Source of the DNA: Mesorhizobium sp. SOD10
GTDB lineage: Bacteria > Pseudomonadota > Alphaproteobacteria > Rhizobiales > Rhizobiaceae
Length of the DNA: 64,000 nt
Direction: 5' to 3'
Assembly (NCBI GenBank): GCA_000824805.1
Contig: CCNA01000026.1
Span: forward strand, 1-64,000
A model generated the notes under the pieces. It was not told the origin of the DNA and ran no database searches. It was given only the letters and a program-made list of their open reading frames with translations. Both the position numbers and the translations under genes were made by a program. Below are positions 41,890-50,890 of this stretch, piece after piece; position 1 is the stretch's first letter; every line of letters starts with the position of its first letter.

Positions 41890-44800
41890 ACGCGCTGACC
41901 GTCATCCCCTATGCCGAGTTCGGCATCCAGTCGAACTTCTCCTTCCTGCGCGGCGCCTCCAAGCCGGAGGAGCTGGTGGTCACGGCGAAATTCTACGGCT
42001 TTGCCTCGATCGGCCTTGCCGACAGGAACACCGTCGCCGGTGTCGTGCGCGCCTGGCAGCAGGCCAAGGTGGAGAAGATGGCCTATCATCCCGGCTGCCG
42101 GCTGGTGTTTAGCGATGGCACGCCGGACATCCTCGCCTATCCCCGCGACCGCCAGGGCTGGGGGCATCTCTGCCGCATGCTGACCCAGGCCAATCTACGC
42201 GACGAGACCGAGAAGGGTGCGACGCTGCTCGAATTGAGCGATTTTCTCGAATGGGGCGATCGGATGTCGCTGGCGATCTTGCCCAATCTGTCAGCTCGCG
42301 CGGAGGGCAATCTGGAGACCATTAGCCGGCTTAAAGATCGCTTCGGCGCGGCGCTCCGGCTGGCCGTGGCGCCGGATTATGGCGGCAACGACCGCTTCCG
42401 CATCGAGCAGGCGGCGGCGATGGCCGAGCATGCGCGCCTCCCGCTGATGGCGACCAACGACGTGCTCTACCACGCCGCCGATCGCCGTCCCCTGCAGGAT
42501 GTGCTGACCGCGATCCGCCTCAACACGCCGGTTTCCGAGGTCGGGTTGGAACTGACTGCCAATGCCGAGCGCCATCTGAAGCCGCCGCTGGAGATGGCGC
42601 GCCTGTTTCGCCGCCACCCGCAAGCGCTGGCCGAGACGCTGCGTTTCGCCGACGAATTGACCTTCTCGCTCAGCGATCTCGAATACAATTATCCGGACGA
42701 GCCGACCGAATCCGGGCTTGGACCGCAGGCCGAGCTCGAGCGGCTGGCGCGCGAAGGCGCGGCCATGCGCTATCCGGCCGGTGTTCCCGCCCATGTCTTG
42801 CAGCGCATCGAAGAGGAGCTCGCGCTGATCGAGCGCCTGAATTATGCGCGCTATTTCCTGACCGTCCACGACATCGTGAAATTCGCCCGCAGCAAGGACA
42901 TCCTCTGCCAGGGGCGCGGCTCCGCCGCCAATTCGGTCATCTGCTTCTGCATCGGCATCACCGAAGTCGGCCCCGACCGGATCGATGCGCTGTTCGAGCG
43001 CTTCATCTCCGAGGAGCGCAACGAGCCGCCCGATATCGACGTCGATTTCGAGCATGAAAGGCGCGACGAGGTCATCGCCTATATCTACGAGAAATACAGC
43101 GCCAAGCGCACCGCCTTGGCCGCCGCCGTCATCAGCTATCGCGGCCGCTCGGCCCTGCGCGAAGTGGCCAAGGCCATGGGCCTGTCGGAGGATGTCAGGA
43201 GCGCGCTGTCGAGCACCATCTGGGGCTGGTCGACCTCCGAGCTCGGCGAAAGGGAAGCCGATGCCGGCGGCCTCGACCGTACCGACCCACTGTCGCGCCA
43301 GGTGCTGGAGCGCGCCAACGAGATCATGGGCTTTCCCCGCCATCTTTCCCAGCATGTCGGCGGCTTCGTCATCACCCGCGACCGGCTCGACGAGGTCGTT
43401 CCCATCGTCAAGACGGCGATGGAGGAGCGCAAGATGGTCGAATGGGACAAGGACGACCTTGACGCGGTGAAGATCCTCAAGGTGGACGTGCTGGCGCTCG
43501 GCATGCTGACCTGCCTGAAGCGCGCCCTGACCCTGCTCACCGATCATTATCCGGAAGCGCGGGATCGGTTTGGACGACCCTACGTGCTCGCCACCCTCCC
43601 GGAAGAGGACAGGCGCGTCTACGCCATGATCCAGCGAGCCGACACGCTTGGCGTCTTCCAGATCGAGTCGCGCGCTCAGATGTCTATGCTGCCGCGCCTG
43701 AAGCCAAAGAAATTCTACGATCTTGTCATCGAGGTGGCGATCGTGCGTCCCGGGCCGATTCAGGGCGACATGGTGCATCCCTATCTGCGCCGCCGACAGG
43801 GCAAGGAGAAGGCCGAATATCCCAAGCCTGAGTTGGAAGAAATCCTTGGCAAAACGCTCGGCGTGCCGCTGTTCCAGGAACAGGCGATGAAGATCGCCAT
43901 CGTCGCCGGCGGCTTCCGGCCGGGCGAGGCCGACGAGTTGCGCCGCGCCATGGCGACCTTCAAGCGCACCGGCACGATCGGCAATTACCGCCAGCGCATG
44001 ATCGATGGCATGGTCGGCAGGGGTTACGAAAAAGAGTTCGCCGAGCGCTGCTTCAAGCAGATCGAAGGCTTTGGCGAATATGGCTTTCCCGAAAGCCATG
44101 CCGCGTCCTTCGCGCTCTTGGTCTATGCCTCCTGCTGGTTCAAGACCTTCTTTCCCGATGTCTTCTGCGCCGCGATCCTGAATTCGCAGCCAATGGGTTT
44201 CTACCAGCCGGCCCAGCTGGTGCGCGACGCGCGCGACCATGGCGTCGAGATACGCGAGGTCGACATCAACCATTCCCTCTGGGACTGCACGCTGGAGCAA
44301 TCCGCCTTCGATCCCTCACGCATCCTCGAGCGCCACGCCTCGATGCGCGGCGTCATCGAAACGGCGCATGCGGTGCGGCTCGGCTTCCGCCAGATCAAGG
44401 GCCTGTCCAAAGAACGCATGGAATCCGTCGTCGCTCAGCGCGGCGACGGCTACCGATCGGTCAGGGATGTCTGGCTGCGTTCGGGCCTCGATGTCGGCGA
44501 GATCGAAAGGTTGGCTGAGGCCGACGCGTTCCGCTCGATCGGTCTCGACCGCCGTGCCGCGCTCTGGGAGGTGCGGGCGCTTGACGGCAAGAGCGCCGCC
44601 GAGAAACTGCCGCTGTTCGATCAGCCCTCGCTCAGCCTGCGCGAGCTGGAGCCGGAAACCAAACTGCCGAAAATGCCGCTCGGCGAGCATGTCGTGCACG
44701 ACTACCGTTCGCTCGGCCTGTCGCTGAAGGAGCATCCCGTCGCCTTCCTGCGCGAAAGGCTCACCCGCGCCGGTATCACACCCAATGCCAGCCTGCCGTC

Positions 44801-45218
44801 GGTGCGCGACGGCCGCCGCGTCACCGTCGCCGGCCTCGTGCTGGTGCGCCAGCGTCCCGGCAAGGGCAATGCCATCTTCCTCACGCTGGAGGATGAGAAA
44901 TCGATCGCCAACGTCATCGTCTGGCCGCGTGTCTTCGACCGCTTCCGCTCGGTGGTGATGGGCGCGCGCTTCATCCGCGTCACCGGCAAGCTGCAGCACG
45001 AATCGGACGTCATCCACATCGTCGCCGACCGGATCGAGGATTTGACTCCATGGCTGAGCGTGCTGCTGGAGTCCGCCAGTCGCCCGGTCATCGAGCATAA
45101 CCCCGCCGAACGGCCGGTTGGATCCGCCGCAAGCCGTGGCCTGCCGGTCCATCAGGACGTCGCGACGCTGTCGAGCACCGCACAACAGGTCATGCCGAAG
45201 GGGCGGAATTTTCAGTAG
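41886..45218 (+). CDS. dnaE2: Error-prone DNA polymerase III alpha subunit DnaE2
   Basis: 1110 residues. The PHP domain comes first (YAEFGIQSNFSFLRGASKPE, then GLADRNTVAG). The C-family polymerase catalytic Asp residues are in PPDIDVDFEHERRDE and in KVDVLALG. The OB domain is near the C-terminus (TVAGLVLVRQRPGKGNAIFL). The length fits DnaE2 rather than replicative DnaE1. With ImuA and ImuB it makes the mutagenic translesion polymerase induced by LexA cleavage. ATG 41886 overlaps the imuB stop. Confidence 0.95.
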   Translation: MNALTVIPYAEFGIQSNFSFLRGASKPEELVVTAKFYGFASIGLADRNTVAGVVRAWQQAKVEKMAYHPGCRLVFSDGTPDILAYPRDRQGWGHLCRMLTQANLRDETEKGATLLELSDFLEWGDRMSLAILPNLSARAEGNLETISRLKDRFGAALRLAVAPDYGGNDRFRIEQAAAMAEHARLPLMATNDVLYHAADRRPLQDVLTAIRLNTPVSEVGLELTANAERHLKPPLEMARLFRRHPQALAETLRFADELTFSLSDLEYNYPDEPTESGLGPQAELERLAREGAAMRYPAGVPAHVLQRIEEELALIERLNYARYFLTVHDIVKFARSKDILCQGRGSAANSVICFCIGITEVGPDRIDALFERFISEERNEPPDIDVDFEHERRDEVIAYIYEKYSAKRTALAAAVISYRGRSALREVAKAMGLSEDVRSALSSTIWGWSTSELGEREADAGGLDRTDPLSRQVLERANEIMGFPRHLSQHVGGFVITRDRLDEVVPIVKTAMEERKMVEWDKDDLDAVKILKVDVLALGMLTCLKRALTLLTDHYPEARDRFGRPYVLATLPEEDRRVYAMIQRADTLGVFQIESRAQMSMLPRLKPKKFYDLVIEVAIVRPGPIQGDMVHPYLRRRQGKEKAEYPKPELEEILGKTLGVPLFQEQAMKIAIVAGGFRPGEADELRRAMATFKRTGTIGNYRQRMIDGMVGRGYEKEFAERCFKQIEGFGEYGFPESHAASFALLVYASCWFKTFFPDVFCAAILNSQPMGFYQPAQLVRDARDHGVEIREVDINHSLWDCTLEQSAFDPSRILERHASMRGVIETAHAVRLGFRQIKGLSKERMESVVAQRGDGYRSVRDVWLRSGLDVGEIERLAEADAFRSIGLDRRAALWEVRALDGKSAAEKLPLFDQPSLSLRELEPETKLPKMPLGEHVVHDYRSLGLSLKEHPVAFLRERLTRAGITPNASLPSVRDGRRVTVAGLVLVRQRPGKGNAIFLTLEDEKSIANVIVWPRVFDRFRSVVMGARFIRVTGKLQHESDVIHIVADRIEDLTPWLSVLLESASRPVIEHNPAERPVGSAASRGLPVHQDVATLSSTAQQVMPKGRNFQ

Positions 45219-45372
45219 GCACAGAGGCCTTCTGCCCTTAATCGGAGCGAAGACGCCAAGATGGGAGGAAGATATTGTGAAGCCGCGTTCCTTCACACCC
45301 CCTCTGTCCCGCCAGCGTCTCCGACCAGTGCGCTGCAGCGCTTCCGCCAATCTCGAGGCTTGCAGGGTCCCG

Positions 45373-45618
45373 TCACGAAGGTCCGCCGAGCCGCGGCGGC
45401 GGTGGCGTCAGCATGTCCTCGGCCGAGATCGTGCGCGCCTCCGAGGGCAGCATGATCGGGATGCCGTCGCGCACCGGATAGGCGAGCTTCGCCACGCGCG
45501 AGACCAGCTCGTTGCGCTCCGGATCCCAGGTCAGCGGCCCCTTGGTCAGCGGGCAGGCGAGCAATTCCAGAAGCTTCGGATCGACCGTGGCTTTTCGTCC
45601 GTCCCGTCCGTCCGCCAT
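45373..45618 (-). CDS. Trm112-family small protein
   Basis: 81 residues. The Trm112 core is present: DPKLLELLACPLTKGPLTWD, then SRVAKLAYPVRDGIPIMLP. Only one Cys of the usual zinc set remains, as is common in bacterial YcaR-like members. In eukaryotes and archaea Trm112 activates methyltransferases; the bacterial role is unclear. It is read after the LON-domain gene on the same strand (14-base gap). Confidence 0.86.
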   Translation of the reverse strand: MADGRDGRKATVDPKLLELLACPLTKGPLTWDPERNELVSRVAKLAYPVRDGIPIMLPSEARTISAEDMLTPPPPRLGGPS

Positions 45619-45632
45619 GAGCTCACCCCAAA

Positions 45633-46304
45633 CTATTGCAGGCTCGACCCAAACTCGTCGTCCTCGCGCGCCAGCGTCATCTCGGTGATGGCGATCAGCG
45701 TCTCGGCGCGCGTCTTGAGGTCCGGCGCTTCCAGCAGCGCCTGCTTCTCGGCCGGTCCATAGGGCGCCATCATCGACAGCGCGTTGACCAGCATGCCGTT
45801 TTCGGCGCGGCTGACGCTCTCCCAATCGGCCTCGAGGTCGTTGGCCTGCAGATAGGCGCGAAATGCCTTGAGCAGCGCCGGCCGGTCGACCTCGGCGCCG
45901 GCCGGGTCCTCATCGAGGTCGGCGAGAAACGGTGTGATCTTGCACTGCCGGAACGGCGCCTTTGCCGTGAGCTCCTGCACGATGCGGAACCGGCACACGC
46001 CCTGCAGCGAGATCAGGTAGCGGCCGTCGCCCGTTTCGGCGAGCGAGATGATGCGCCCGGCGCAACCGACGCTGCACAGCTCCGGCTCGCCGTCGTCGCG
46101 CACTGCGCCGTCGAGGCTCGGCTGGACCATGCCGATCAGCCGCGAGCCGGCCATCGCCTGGTCTATCATCTGCAGGTAGCGCGGCTCGAAGATGTTGAGC
46201 GGCATGCGGCCGCCGGGCAGAAGCAGCGCTCCGGCGAGCGGAAACACTGGGACTGCCGTCGGCAGATCCCTGGCAAGCCGGTAGAGTGCGTTACCGACGC
46301 GCAC
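45633..46304 (-). CDS. LON peptidase substrate-binding domain protein
   Basis: 223 residues. Lon N-terminal domain only: PVFPLAGALLLPGGRMPLNIFE at the start (quoted to PLNIFE), then YLQMIDQAMAGSRLIGMVQP, a CAGRIISLAETGDGRYLISL core and a helical C-terminus. No AAA or protease domain. Such proteins are common in alphaproteobacteria; function unknown, perhaps recognition of unfolded substrates. It precedes the Trm112 gene. Confidence 0.88.
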   Translation of the reverse strand: MRVGNALYRLARDLPTAVPVFPLAGALLLPGGRMPLNIFEPRYLQMIDQAMAGSRLIGMVQPSLDGAVRDDGEPELCSVGCAGRIISLAETGDGRYLISLQGVCRFRIVQELTAKAPFRQCKITPFLADLDEDPAGAEVDRPALLKAFRAYLQANDLEADWESVSRAENGMLVNALSMMAPYGPAEKQALLEAPDLKTRAETLIAITEMTLAREDDEFGSSLQ

Positions 46305-46464
46305 CGCAACCCTCCCAAAGCAACGCCGGCAAACGCTTCACCCTGCAATCTCCTCTCGCACCGGCAAACCCGCCTTCGATCGGCGGCGAACCGCCGACCT
46401 GCCCTTATCTGGCGCTGGTGCTCCGCCGCTCAAGCCTGCCGGCCGCGACAGTCGGCAAAAAACT

Positions 46465-46671
46465 TTGACGACAATTCCAGGAACCAGCGGTTTCCGCCCG
46501 GAATTGCGCAAAACCAAGCCTAAAGCATGTCTCCCGAAAGTGGTAACCGGTTTCGGGATAAAGACATGCGTAAATCAAGAATCTAAAGCGCATGGAGCGA
46601 ATCTGAAAGATCGCGACGCGCTTTAGAGCAATTCCAGGAAAAGTGTGAAACGGTTTTCCTGGAATTGCTCT
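46465..46671. repeat. Composite of palindromic repeat modules A, B and C
   Basis: A degenerate C module (46465-46515) is followed by module B (CATGTCTCCCGAAAGTGG … AAAGACATG, 46526-46570), module A (CTAAAGCGCATGGAGCGAAT … CGACGCGCTTTAG, 46583-46626) and a perfect C palindrome (46625-46671) with 18-bp arms AGAGCAATTCCAGGAAAA/TTTTCCTGGAATTGCTCT and an 11-base loop. B and A recur, inverted, at 49204-49313. The gap 46305-46669 holds no gene. Confidence 0.85.
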
Positions 46672-47662
46672 ACGAGAACAGCAGCGACGAGAGCTTGCGG
46701 CGTGCCGCGAGCGTCGCCTCGTCGGTCATTCCCCAAGCCTCGAAGAACTTCAACAGCTGCGCCCTGGCCCCGTCGTCGTTCCAGGTCCGGTCGGCCTTGA
46801 CGATCGCCAGCAGATTGTCGGCGGCCGCATTCCGCTCGCCGCGCGCGTTCTGGACCATCGCCAGGTCGAAACGCGCCTGATGGTCGGCCGGGTTGGCGGC
46901 GAGCCGGCGCTCGAACTCGGCCGGATTGCCGAGCGCCGCCGCTTCCGCCGCCAGCGTCATCTTGGCGCGCAGCGCCGCCAGCGCCGGCGCGTCCTTCTTG
47001 TCCTCGGGCGCCCGGGCGAGCACGGCCTCGGCGCCTTGCGCGTCGCCGGCATCGAACAGGATCTCGCCCAGCCCGGCGATCGCCTCGAGCGTCTCGGGCG
47101 CCTGCTCGAGGATCGCGTCATAGATGTCGGCCGCGGTCTGCGCGTCGCCGGCCGTGCGCGCCTCCGCCGCCGCGGCAAGCGCGTCCGCGATCTGCGGCGC
47201 GCCGCCGCCCTTGCCGCCGATCTTCTGGATGAACTGGTTGATCTGGCTTTCGGGAATGGCGCCCATGAAGCCGTCGACCGGCTGGCCGTCCTTGAAGGCG
47301 ATGACCGCGGGGATCGACTGGATGCCGAGCTGGCCGGCGATCGACGGATGGTCGTCGATGTTCATCTTGACCAGCTTGACCTTGCCGCCGGCGGCCTGCA
47401 CCGCCTTCTCGAGCTGCGGCGTCAGCTGCTTGCAGGGCCCGCACCATGGCGCCCAGAAATCGACCAGCACCGGCTGGCGGCGCGATTCCTGGATGACGTC
47501 GGCGGCGAAGGTCGCGGTCGTGGTATCCTTGATCAGGTCGGCCGCCGCCGGCGCGTCGCCCAGCGAAACCTTGGGGCGGTCGCCGCCGCCATACTGCACC
47601 GTCTGGGCGTATTGGCCGCCATTGCCGCCGAACGCGCCGCTATACGGATTGTTGTCGCTCAT
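46670..47662 (-). CDS. YbbN/CnoX-like thioredoxin with TPR-type domain
   Basis: 330 residues. A thioredoxin fold with active site WCGPC (73-77; C74 and C77) is followed by repeated helices of the YbbN C-terminal domain (residues 165-325). With both Cys kept it may be a redox-active holdase, unlike E. coli CnoX where the second Cys is missing. The N-terminal 30 residues are Gly/Asn-rich. Its stop codon (TAG) lies at the edge of the adjacent palindromic repeat, which contributes part of the codon. Confidence 0.9.
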   Translation of the reverse strand: MSDNNPYSGAFGGNGGQYAQTVQYGGGDRPKVSLGDAPAAADLIKDTTTATFAADVIQESRRQPVLVDFWAPWCGPCKQLTPQLEKAVQAAGGKVKLVKMNIDDHPSIAGQLGIQSIPAVIAFKDGQPVDGFMGAIPESQINQFIQKIGGKGGGAPQIADALAAAAEARTAGDAQTAADIYDAILEQAPETLEAIAGLGEILFDAGDAQGAEAVLARAPEDKKDAPALAALRAKMTLAAEAAALGNPAEFERRLAANPADHQARFDLAMVQNARGERNAAADNLLAIVKADRTWNDDGARAQLLKFFEAWGMTDEATLAARRKLSSLLFS

Positions 47663-47765
47663 CGTGTCGCCCTTTCGGTCGCGCGTCAGGCGTCGGCGCC
47701 CGGCGCGTCATTTTTCGGATTTTGGAACCGCCTTCCATGTGGCGATCAAGCCCTGACTTTCAAGA

Positions 47766-48164
47766 TTATGAGACTTTCAAGATAACAGGATCGTGGCCAG
47801 TTGCCTTGACGAATCTGATCAGGTCGGCGGCGGTGATCGAGGTCGTCGCCTCATTGGTCAGCGGGTGGCCGTTGATGATGTCATGGCTCATCAATGCTTC
47901 GTCGAGAACAACCTTCACGCGTCCTTCCGTGTCATTGATCAGGCCGAAGACGGTGACCGCGCCGGGGATGACGCCGAGCAGCTCCATCAGCATCTCCGGC
48001 TTGCCGAACGACACCCGGCTGGCGGCGCCGATGAGGTGATGGATCTGCTTCAGATCGACCGCGGCGTCCTCGCCGACGGTGACGAGGAAATAATTGTCCT
48101 TCTTGTCCTTGAGGAACAGGTTCTTGGTGTGGCCGCCGGGAATCTCGCCGCGCAGGCGGCGGCT
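47766..48164 (-). pseudogene. 5'-truncated prolyl-tRNA editing protein (YbaK/ProX type)
   Basis: Conserved residues run from LRGEIPGGHTKNLFLKDKK to the stop, covering strands and the DLKQIHHLIGAASRVSFGKP segment. Roughly the first 45 residues of this family (including the usual HPPVFTVEE stretch) are missing; the DNA beyond about 48164 has no trace of them in any frame. The lost part is replaced by unrelated sequence up to the tRNA-Gly promoter. Frames open upstream to 48314 but without a good start. If a start within the remnant is used, a short domain could be made; I call it a remnant. Confidence 0.72.
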
Positions 48165-48266
48165 TTGCCTGCTGATTTGCGATCGCCCCGGTTCCGCCGC
48201 TTCGATGCTTTTCGAGCGAACGTCGCCGCGGAAAGAATTAGCCCCAAAAAGACCGTCATTTCCCTG

Positions 48267-48295
48267 TTGCAATCGCCGCGCTCTTCGGCCATATA
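48267..48295 (+). promoter_or_regulatory. Promoter candidate for tRNA-Gly
   Basis: TTGCAA (48267-48272), 17 bases, CATATA (48290-48295), about 30 bases before the tRNA. Spacing is optimal; the hexamers match the sigma-70 consensus at 4-5 positions each. Confidence 0.45.
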
Positions 48296-48324
48296 GGCGC
48301 GGCTTGCGGCCCAAGGCCGCGCGA

Positions 48325-48399
48325 GCGGGTGTAGCTCAGGGGTAGAGCACAACCTTGCCAAGGTTGGGGTCGGGCGTTCGAATCGCCTCACCCGCTCCA
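48325..48399 (+). tRNA. tRNA-Gly (anticodon GCC), with encoded CCA
   Basis: Clover-leaf is complete: acceptor GCGGGTG/CACCCGC, D stem GCTC/GAGC, anticodon stem CAACC/GGTTG with loop TTGCCAA, T arm GGGCG-TTCGAAT-CGCCT (one G.T pair), discriminator T and CCA. Positions 48358-48360 would be read as GCC within the loop. It lies downstream of the truncated editing gene on the opposite strand. Confidence 0.97.
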
Positions 48400-48426
48400 G
48401 TTTCCTCACCGAGGATCAAGCAAACG

Positions 48427-48453
48427 AAAAGCCGCGGTTCGCCGCGGCTTTTT
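48427..48453 (+). terminator. Rho-independent terminator of tRNA-Gly
   Basis: GCCGCGG / CCGCGGC arms, TTCG tetraloop, AAAA before and TTTTT after. The rest of 48400-48773 holds no gene I can support. Confidence 0.92.
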
Positions 48454-48773
48454 CGCGTTTAGGCCTGCGGGCAGCCCTCGCCGGACGGAACGACCGGCGA
48501 GGGCCGGCGGCGCCATGCGCCAATGCCGGTATCGGGGGCTGGCGGGCGATTCGCGAGTCCCGTTCGCATGAGGACGCGGATTGCGGCGCCGCGATTCAAC
48601 CGCAGATCACATCGGATAACGTTTGCGTGCCACTCCATTCCGATGTTGCGCCGGCTTCTACATTTCCTCCCTGGGCCGAGAACCGCCGGCGGTGAATGGG
48701 CTGCACCGCGACACGACGCGACCGGACGGCCCGTTCGGAAAAGCGGTTTGACCGCTTCAGAGGAGATGTCATC

Positions 48774-49157
48774 ATGCGTTCTTTCATCCCAAAAATCATC
48801 GCGGCCGCCTCGATTTTCGCGGCCATCCCGCTGTCGAGCGCCTATGCCGTGCACCGCCACCATAGGGGACAGGCCGACACCATGACCACGGCGTCGGTGC
48901 CGGTGGACCCGGAAGCCAGAGCCGCGACGGATCAGCTGCTTGGCGTGAAACAGGGTATCCGTGAGGCCAGGGAGGTCGGCAAGATCTCTGAGGATCAGGC
49001 CCGCGACCTGATGCGGCAGGCGGATGCAATCCGGCCGACCGGAGGCCGTTCGGTGATGGGCCAGATCAATGATCTGGATCAGCGGCTTCAGAATGCCACC
49101 GGCCAAGGTACCTACATGGGCGGCGGCGCCGACGGCGGCTACTATCCGAACGGCTGA
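48774..49157 (+). CDS. Secreted small protein, unknown function
   Basis: 127 residues. A signal peptide (FIPKIIAAASIFAAIPLSSAYA) is followed by a His-rich start (VHRHHRGQ) and a helical region (ATDQLLGVKQGIREAREVGK, then SEDQARDLMRQADAI) and a Gly/Tyr-rich tail (YMGGGADGGYYPNG). A GAGGAG site lies about ten bases before the ATG. I do not recognise the family. Many short rhizobial periplasmic proteins share this plan. Confidence 0.68.
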   Translation: MRSFIPKIIAAASIFAAIPLSSAYAVHRHHRGQADTMTTASVPVDPEARAATDQLLGVKQGIREAREVGKISEDQARDLMRQADAIRPTGGRSVMGQINDLDQRLQNATGQGTYMGGGADGGYYPNG

Positions 49158-49203
49158 CGATATTCGCTCGTCCAATGCTGCCGCCGGTGTGATCAGACCT
49201 GCC

Positions 49204-49313
49204 TAAAGCGCGTCGCGATCTTTCAGATTCGCTCCCCGCGCTTTAGGCTTTTGATTTTGCGCATGTCTTTGCCCCGAACCGGTTCCCACTTTCGGGAGAC
49301 ATGCTTTAGGCCT
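49204..49313. repeat. Repeat modules A and B, inverted copy
   Basis: The reverse complement of 46520-46626 with few changes: CTTTCAGATTCGCTCC … CGCTTTAGG, then CATGTCTTTGCCCCGAACCG … CGGGAGACATG. The region to the Lrp stop holds nothing else. Confidence 0.82.
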
Positions 49314-49383
49314 TCACCGGCGGCCGTTTTTCCTGCTTGAAAGTGTTCCCGCGTTGCCGTCCGGGTTGAAAGCGGACCCGCAA

Positions 49384-49824
49384 CTACGCCAGCCTTGCCC
49401 GCGTCGTCCGCGGCGTCGCCAGCAAGAGGCTCGTTTCGCTGCCCGTTATGCCGGGAATCAGCCGGATGCGGCGCAGCACCGCGTCGAAATCCGTCAACGT
49501 GGCGGTGCCGAGCTCGACCACCAGGTCCCAGCGCCCATTGGTGGTATGAATGGTCGAGACCTCGGCGAGGCCGCCTAGCGCCTTGACGACGCGATCGGCG
49601 GCGTGGCCCTCGATCTCGATCATCATCACGCCGCGTATCTTCTGATCGACCGCGTCGGCGCGCAGCACCACCGTGTAGCCGATGATCTCGCCGGATTTCT
49701 CCAGCCGCTCCATGCGCGCCCGGACCGTGGCGCGCGAGACGCCGAGATCGACCGCAAGGTCGGAGACGCTGCGCCGCGCATCGTGCCTCAGAAGCGTGAC
49801 CAGCCTTTCGTCGAGCGCGTCCAT
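49384..49824 (-). CDS. Lrp/AsnC-family transcriptional regulator
   Basis: 146 residues. The N-terminal helix-turn-helix is DARRSVSDLAVDLGVSRATVRARMERLE (cited in parts: RRSVSDLAVDLGVSRATV and RARMERLE). The C-terminal RAM domain has the GRWDLVVELGTATLTDFDAV and IPGITGSETSLLL segments that bind amino acids and drive oligomerisation. It is divergent from arginase, so it likely controls arginine catabolism. A 14-bp inverted repeat lies in the shared gap. Confidence 0.92.
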   Translation of the reverse strand: MDALDERLVTLLRHDARRSVSDLAVDLGVSRATVRARMERLEKSGEIIGYTVVLRADAVDQKIRGVMMIEIEGHAADRVVKALGGLAEVSTIHTTNGRWDLVVELGTATLTDFDAVLRRIRLIPGITGSETSLLLATPRTTRARLA

Positions 49825-49856
49825 GATTGCCCACTTCGATCAAAGCGTTTGCCCAA

Positions 49857-49870
49857 AATGATAAATCATT
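49857..49870. promoter_or_regulatory. Inverted-repeat operator candidate (Lrp-type)
   Basis: AATGAT-AA-ATCATT in the 131-base gap between the divergent Lrp/AsnC gene and arginase. Lrp/AsnC regulators typically bind such AT-rich palindromes. Confidence 0.5.
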
Positions 49871-49955
49871 CTTCCCGAAATGCCAATTTCGCCTGTTCAA
49901 ACCGCCAGCGGTCGGTGATCCAATCGAGACGATCAACCGCGAGGATGAGACAATC

Positions 49956-50888
49956 ATGCGCTGCAGGATCGTCGGTGCGCCGGTGCAGGACGGCGCGGGC
50001 AGGATGGGATGCGAAATGGGGCCGAGCGCGCTGCGCACGGCGGGACTGGTCTCGGTGCTGGCCGAGCTCGGCCACGAGGTCGAGGACTGGGGCGCGGTCG
50101 AGAAGGCCGCGGCGCGCCCGGTGGTGCACGGCAATCTCGCGCTGAAGGCGCTGCCGGAAATCTCCGCCTGGACGGCGGCGATCGCCGAGACCGCCTACAC
50201 AGCTTCGAAGGACGCCATGCCGATCTTCCTCGGCGGCGACCATTCGATCTCCGCCGGCACGGTGTCGGGCGTGGCGCGCCGCGCCGCCGAGCGCGGCCGG
50301 CCGCTCTTCGTGCTGTGGCTCGACGCGCATCCCGATTTCCACACGCTCGACACCACCACCAGCGGCAATCTGCACGGCGTGCCGCTCGCCTATGCGAGCG
50401 GACAGGCCGGCTTCAAGGGCTATTTCCCCGATCTGCCGCAGGCGGTCGACTCGGCCCGTATCTGCGCCATCGGCCTGCGCAGCGTCGATCCGGCCGAGCG
50501 CCGCGCGCTGACCGAAGCCGGCGTCACCGTGCATGACATGCGCGCCATCGACGAGCACGGCATCGCGCCCTTGCTGCGCGCCTTCCTCGCCCGTGTCGAG
50601 AAGGAGAACGGGCTCCTGCATGTCAGCCTCGACGTCGATTTCCTCGACCCGTCGATCGCACCGGCCGTGGGCACCACCGTGCCCGGCGGCGCCACGTTCC
50701 GCGAGGCGCATCTGGTGATGGAGATGCTGTCCGACTCAGGCCTGGTCTCCAGCCTCGACCTTGTCGAATTGAACCCGTTCCTCGACGAGCGCGGCCGCAC
50801 CGCCATCCTGATGGTCGACCTCACCGCCAGCCTGATGGGCCGCCGCATCATGGACCGCCCGACCCGCAGCCACTCCGGAAGCCTCTGA
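49956..50888 (+). CDS. Arginase
   Basis: 310 residues. It hydrolyses arginine to ornithine and urea. Manganese-ligand motifs are complete: GGDHSISAGT (His/Asp), DAHPDFHT, and SLDVDFLDPSIAPAVGT. The N-terminus MRCRIVGAPVQDGAGRMGC is the expected type. Start ATG 49956 is in frame after an open stretch. Two bases after its stop comes ornithine cyclodeaminase, giving a route from arginine to proline. Controlled by the divergent Lrp/AsnC gene, by inference. Confidence 0.95.
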   Translation: MRCRIVGAPVQDGAGRMGCEMGPSALRTAGLVSVLAELGHEVEDWGAVEKAAARPVVHGNLALKALPEISAWTAAIAETAYTASKDAMPIFLGGDHSISAGTVSGVARRAAERGRPLFVLWLDAHPDFHTLDTTTSGNLHGVPLAYASGQAGFKGYFPDLPQAVDSARICAIGLRSVDPAERRALTEAGVTVHDMRAIDEHGIAPLLRAFLARVEKENGLLHVSLDVDFLDPSIAPAVGTTVPGGATFREAHLVMEMLSDSGLVSSLDLVELNPFLDERGRTAILMVDLTASLMGRRIMDRPTRSHSGSL

Positions 50889-50890
50889 TC

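Noticed and set aside
42291..44300. A 669-codon minus-strand frame inside dnaE2
   Set aside because: The DnaE2 motifs on the plus strand are complete, and the antisense frame has none.
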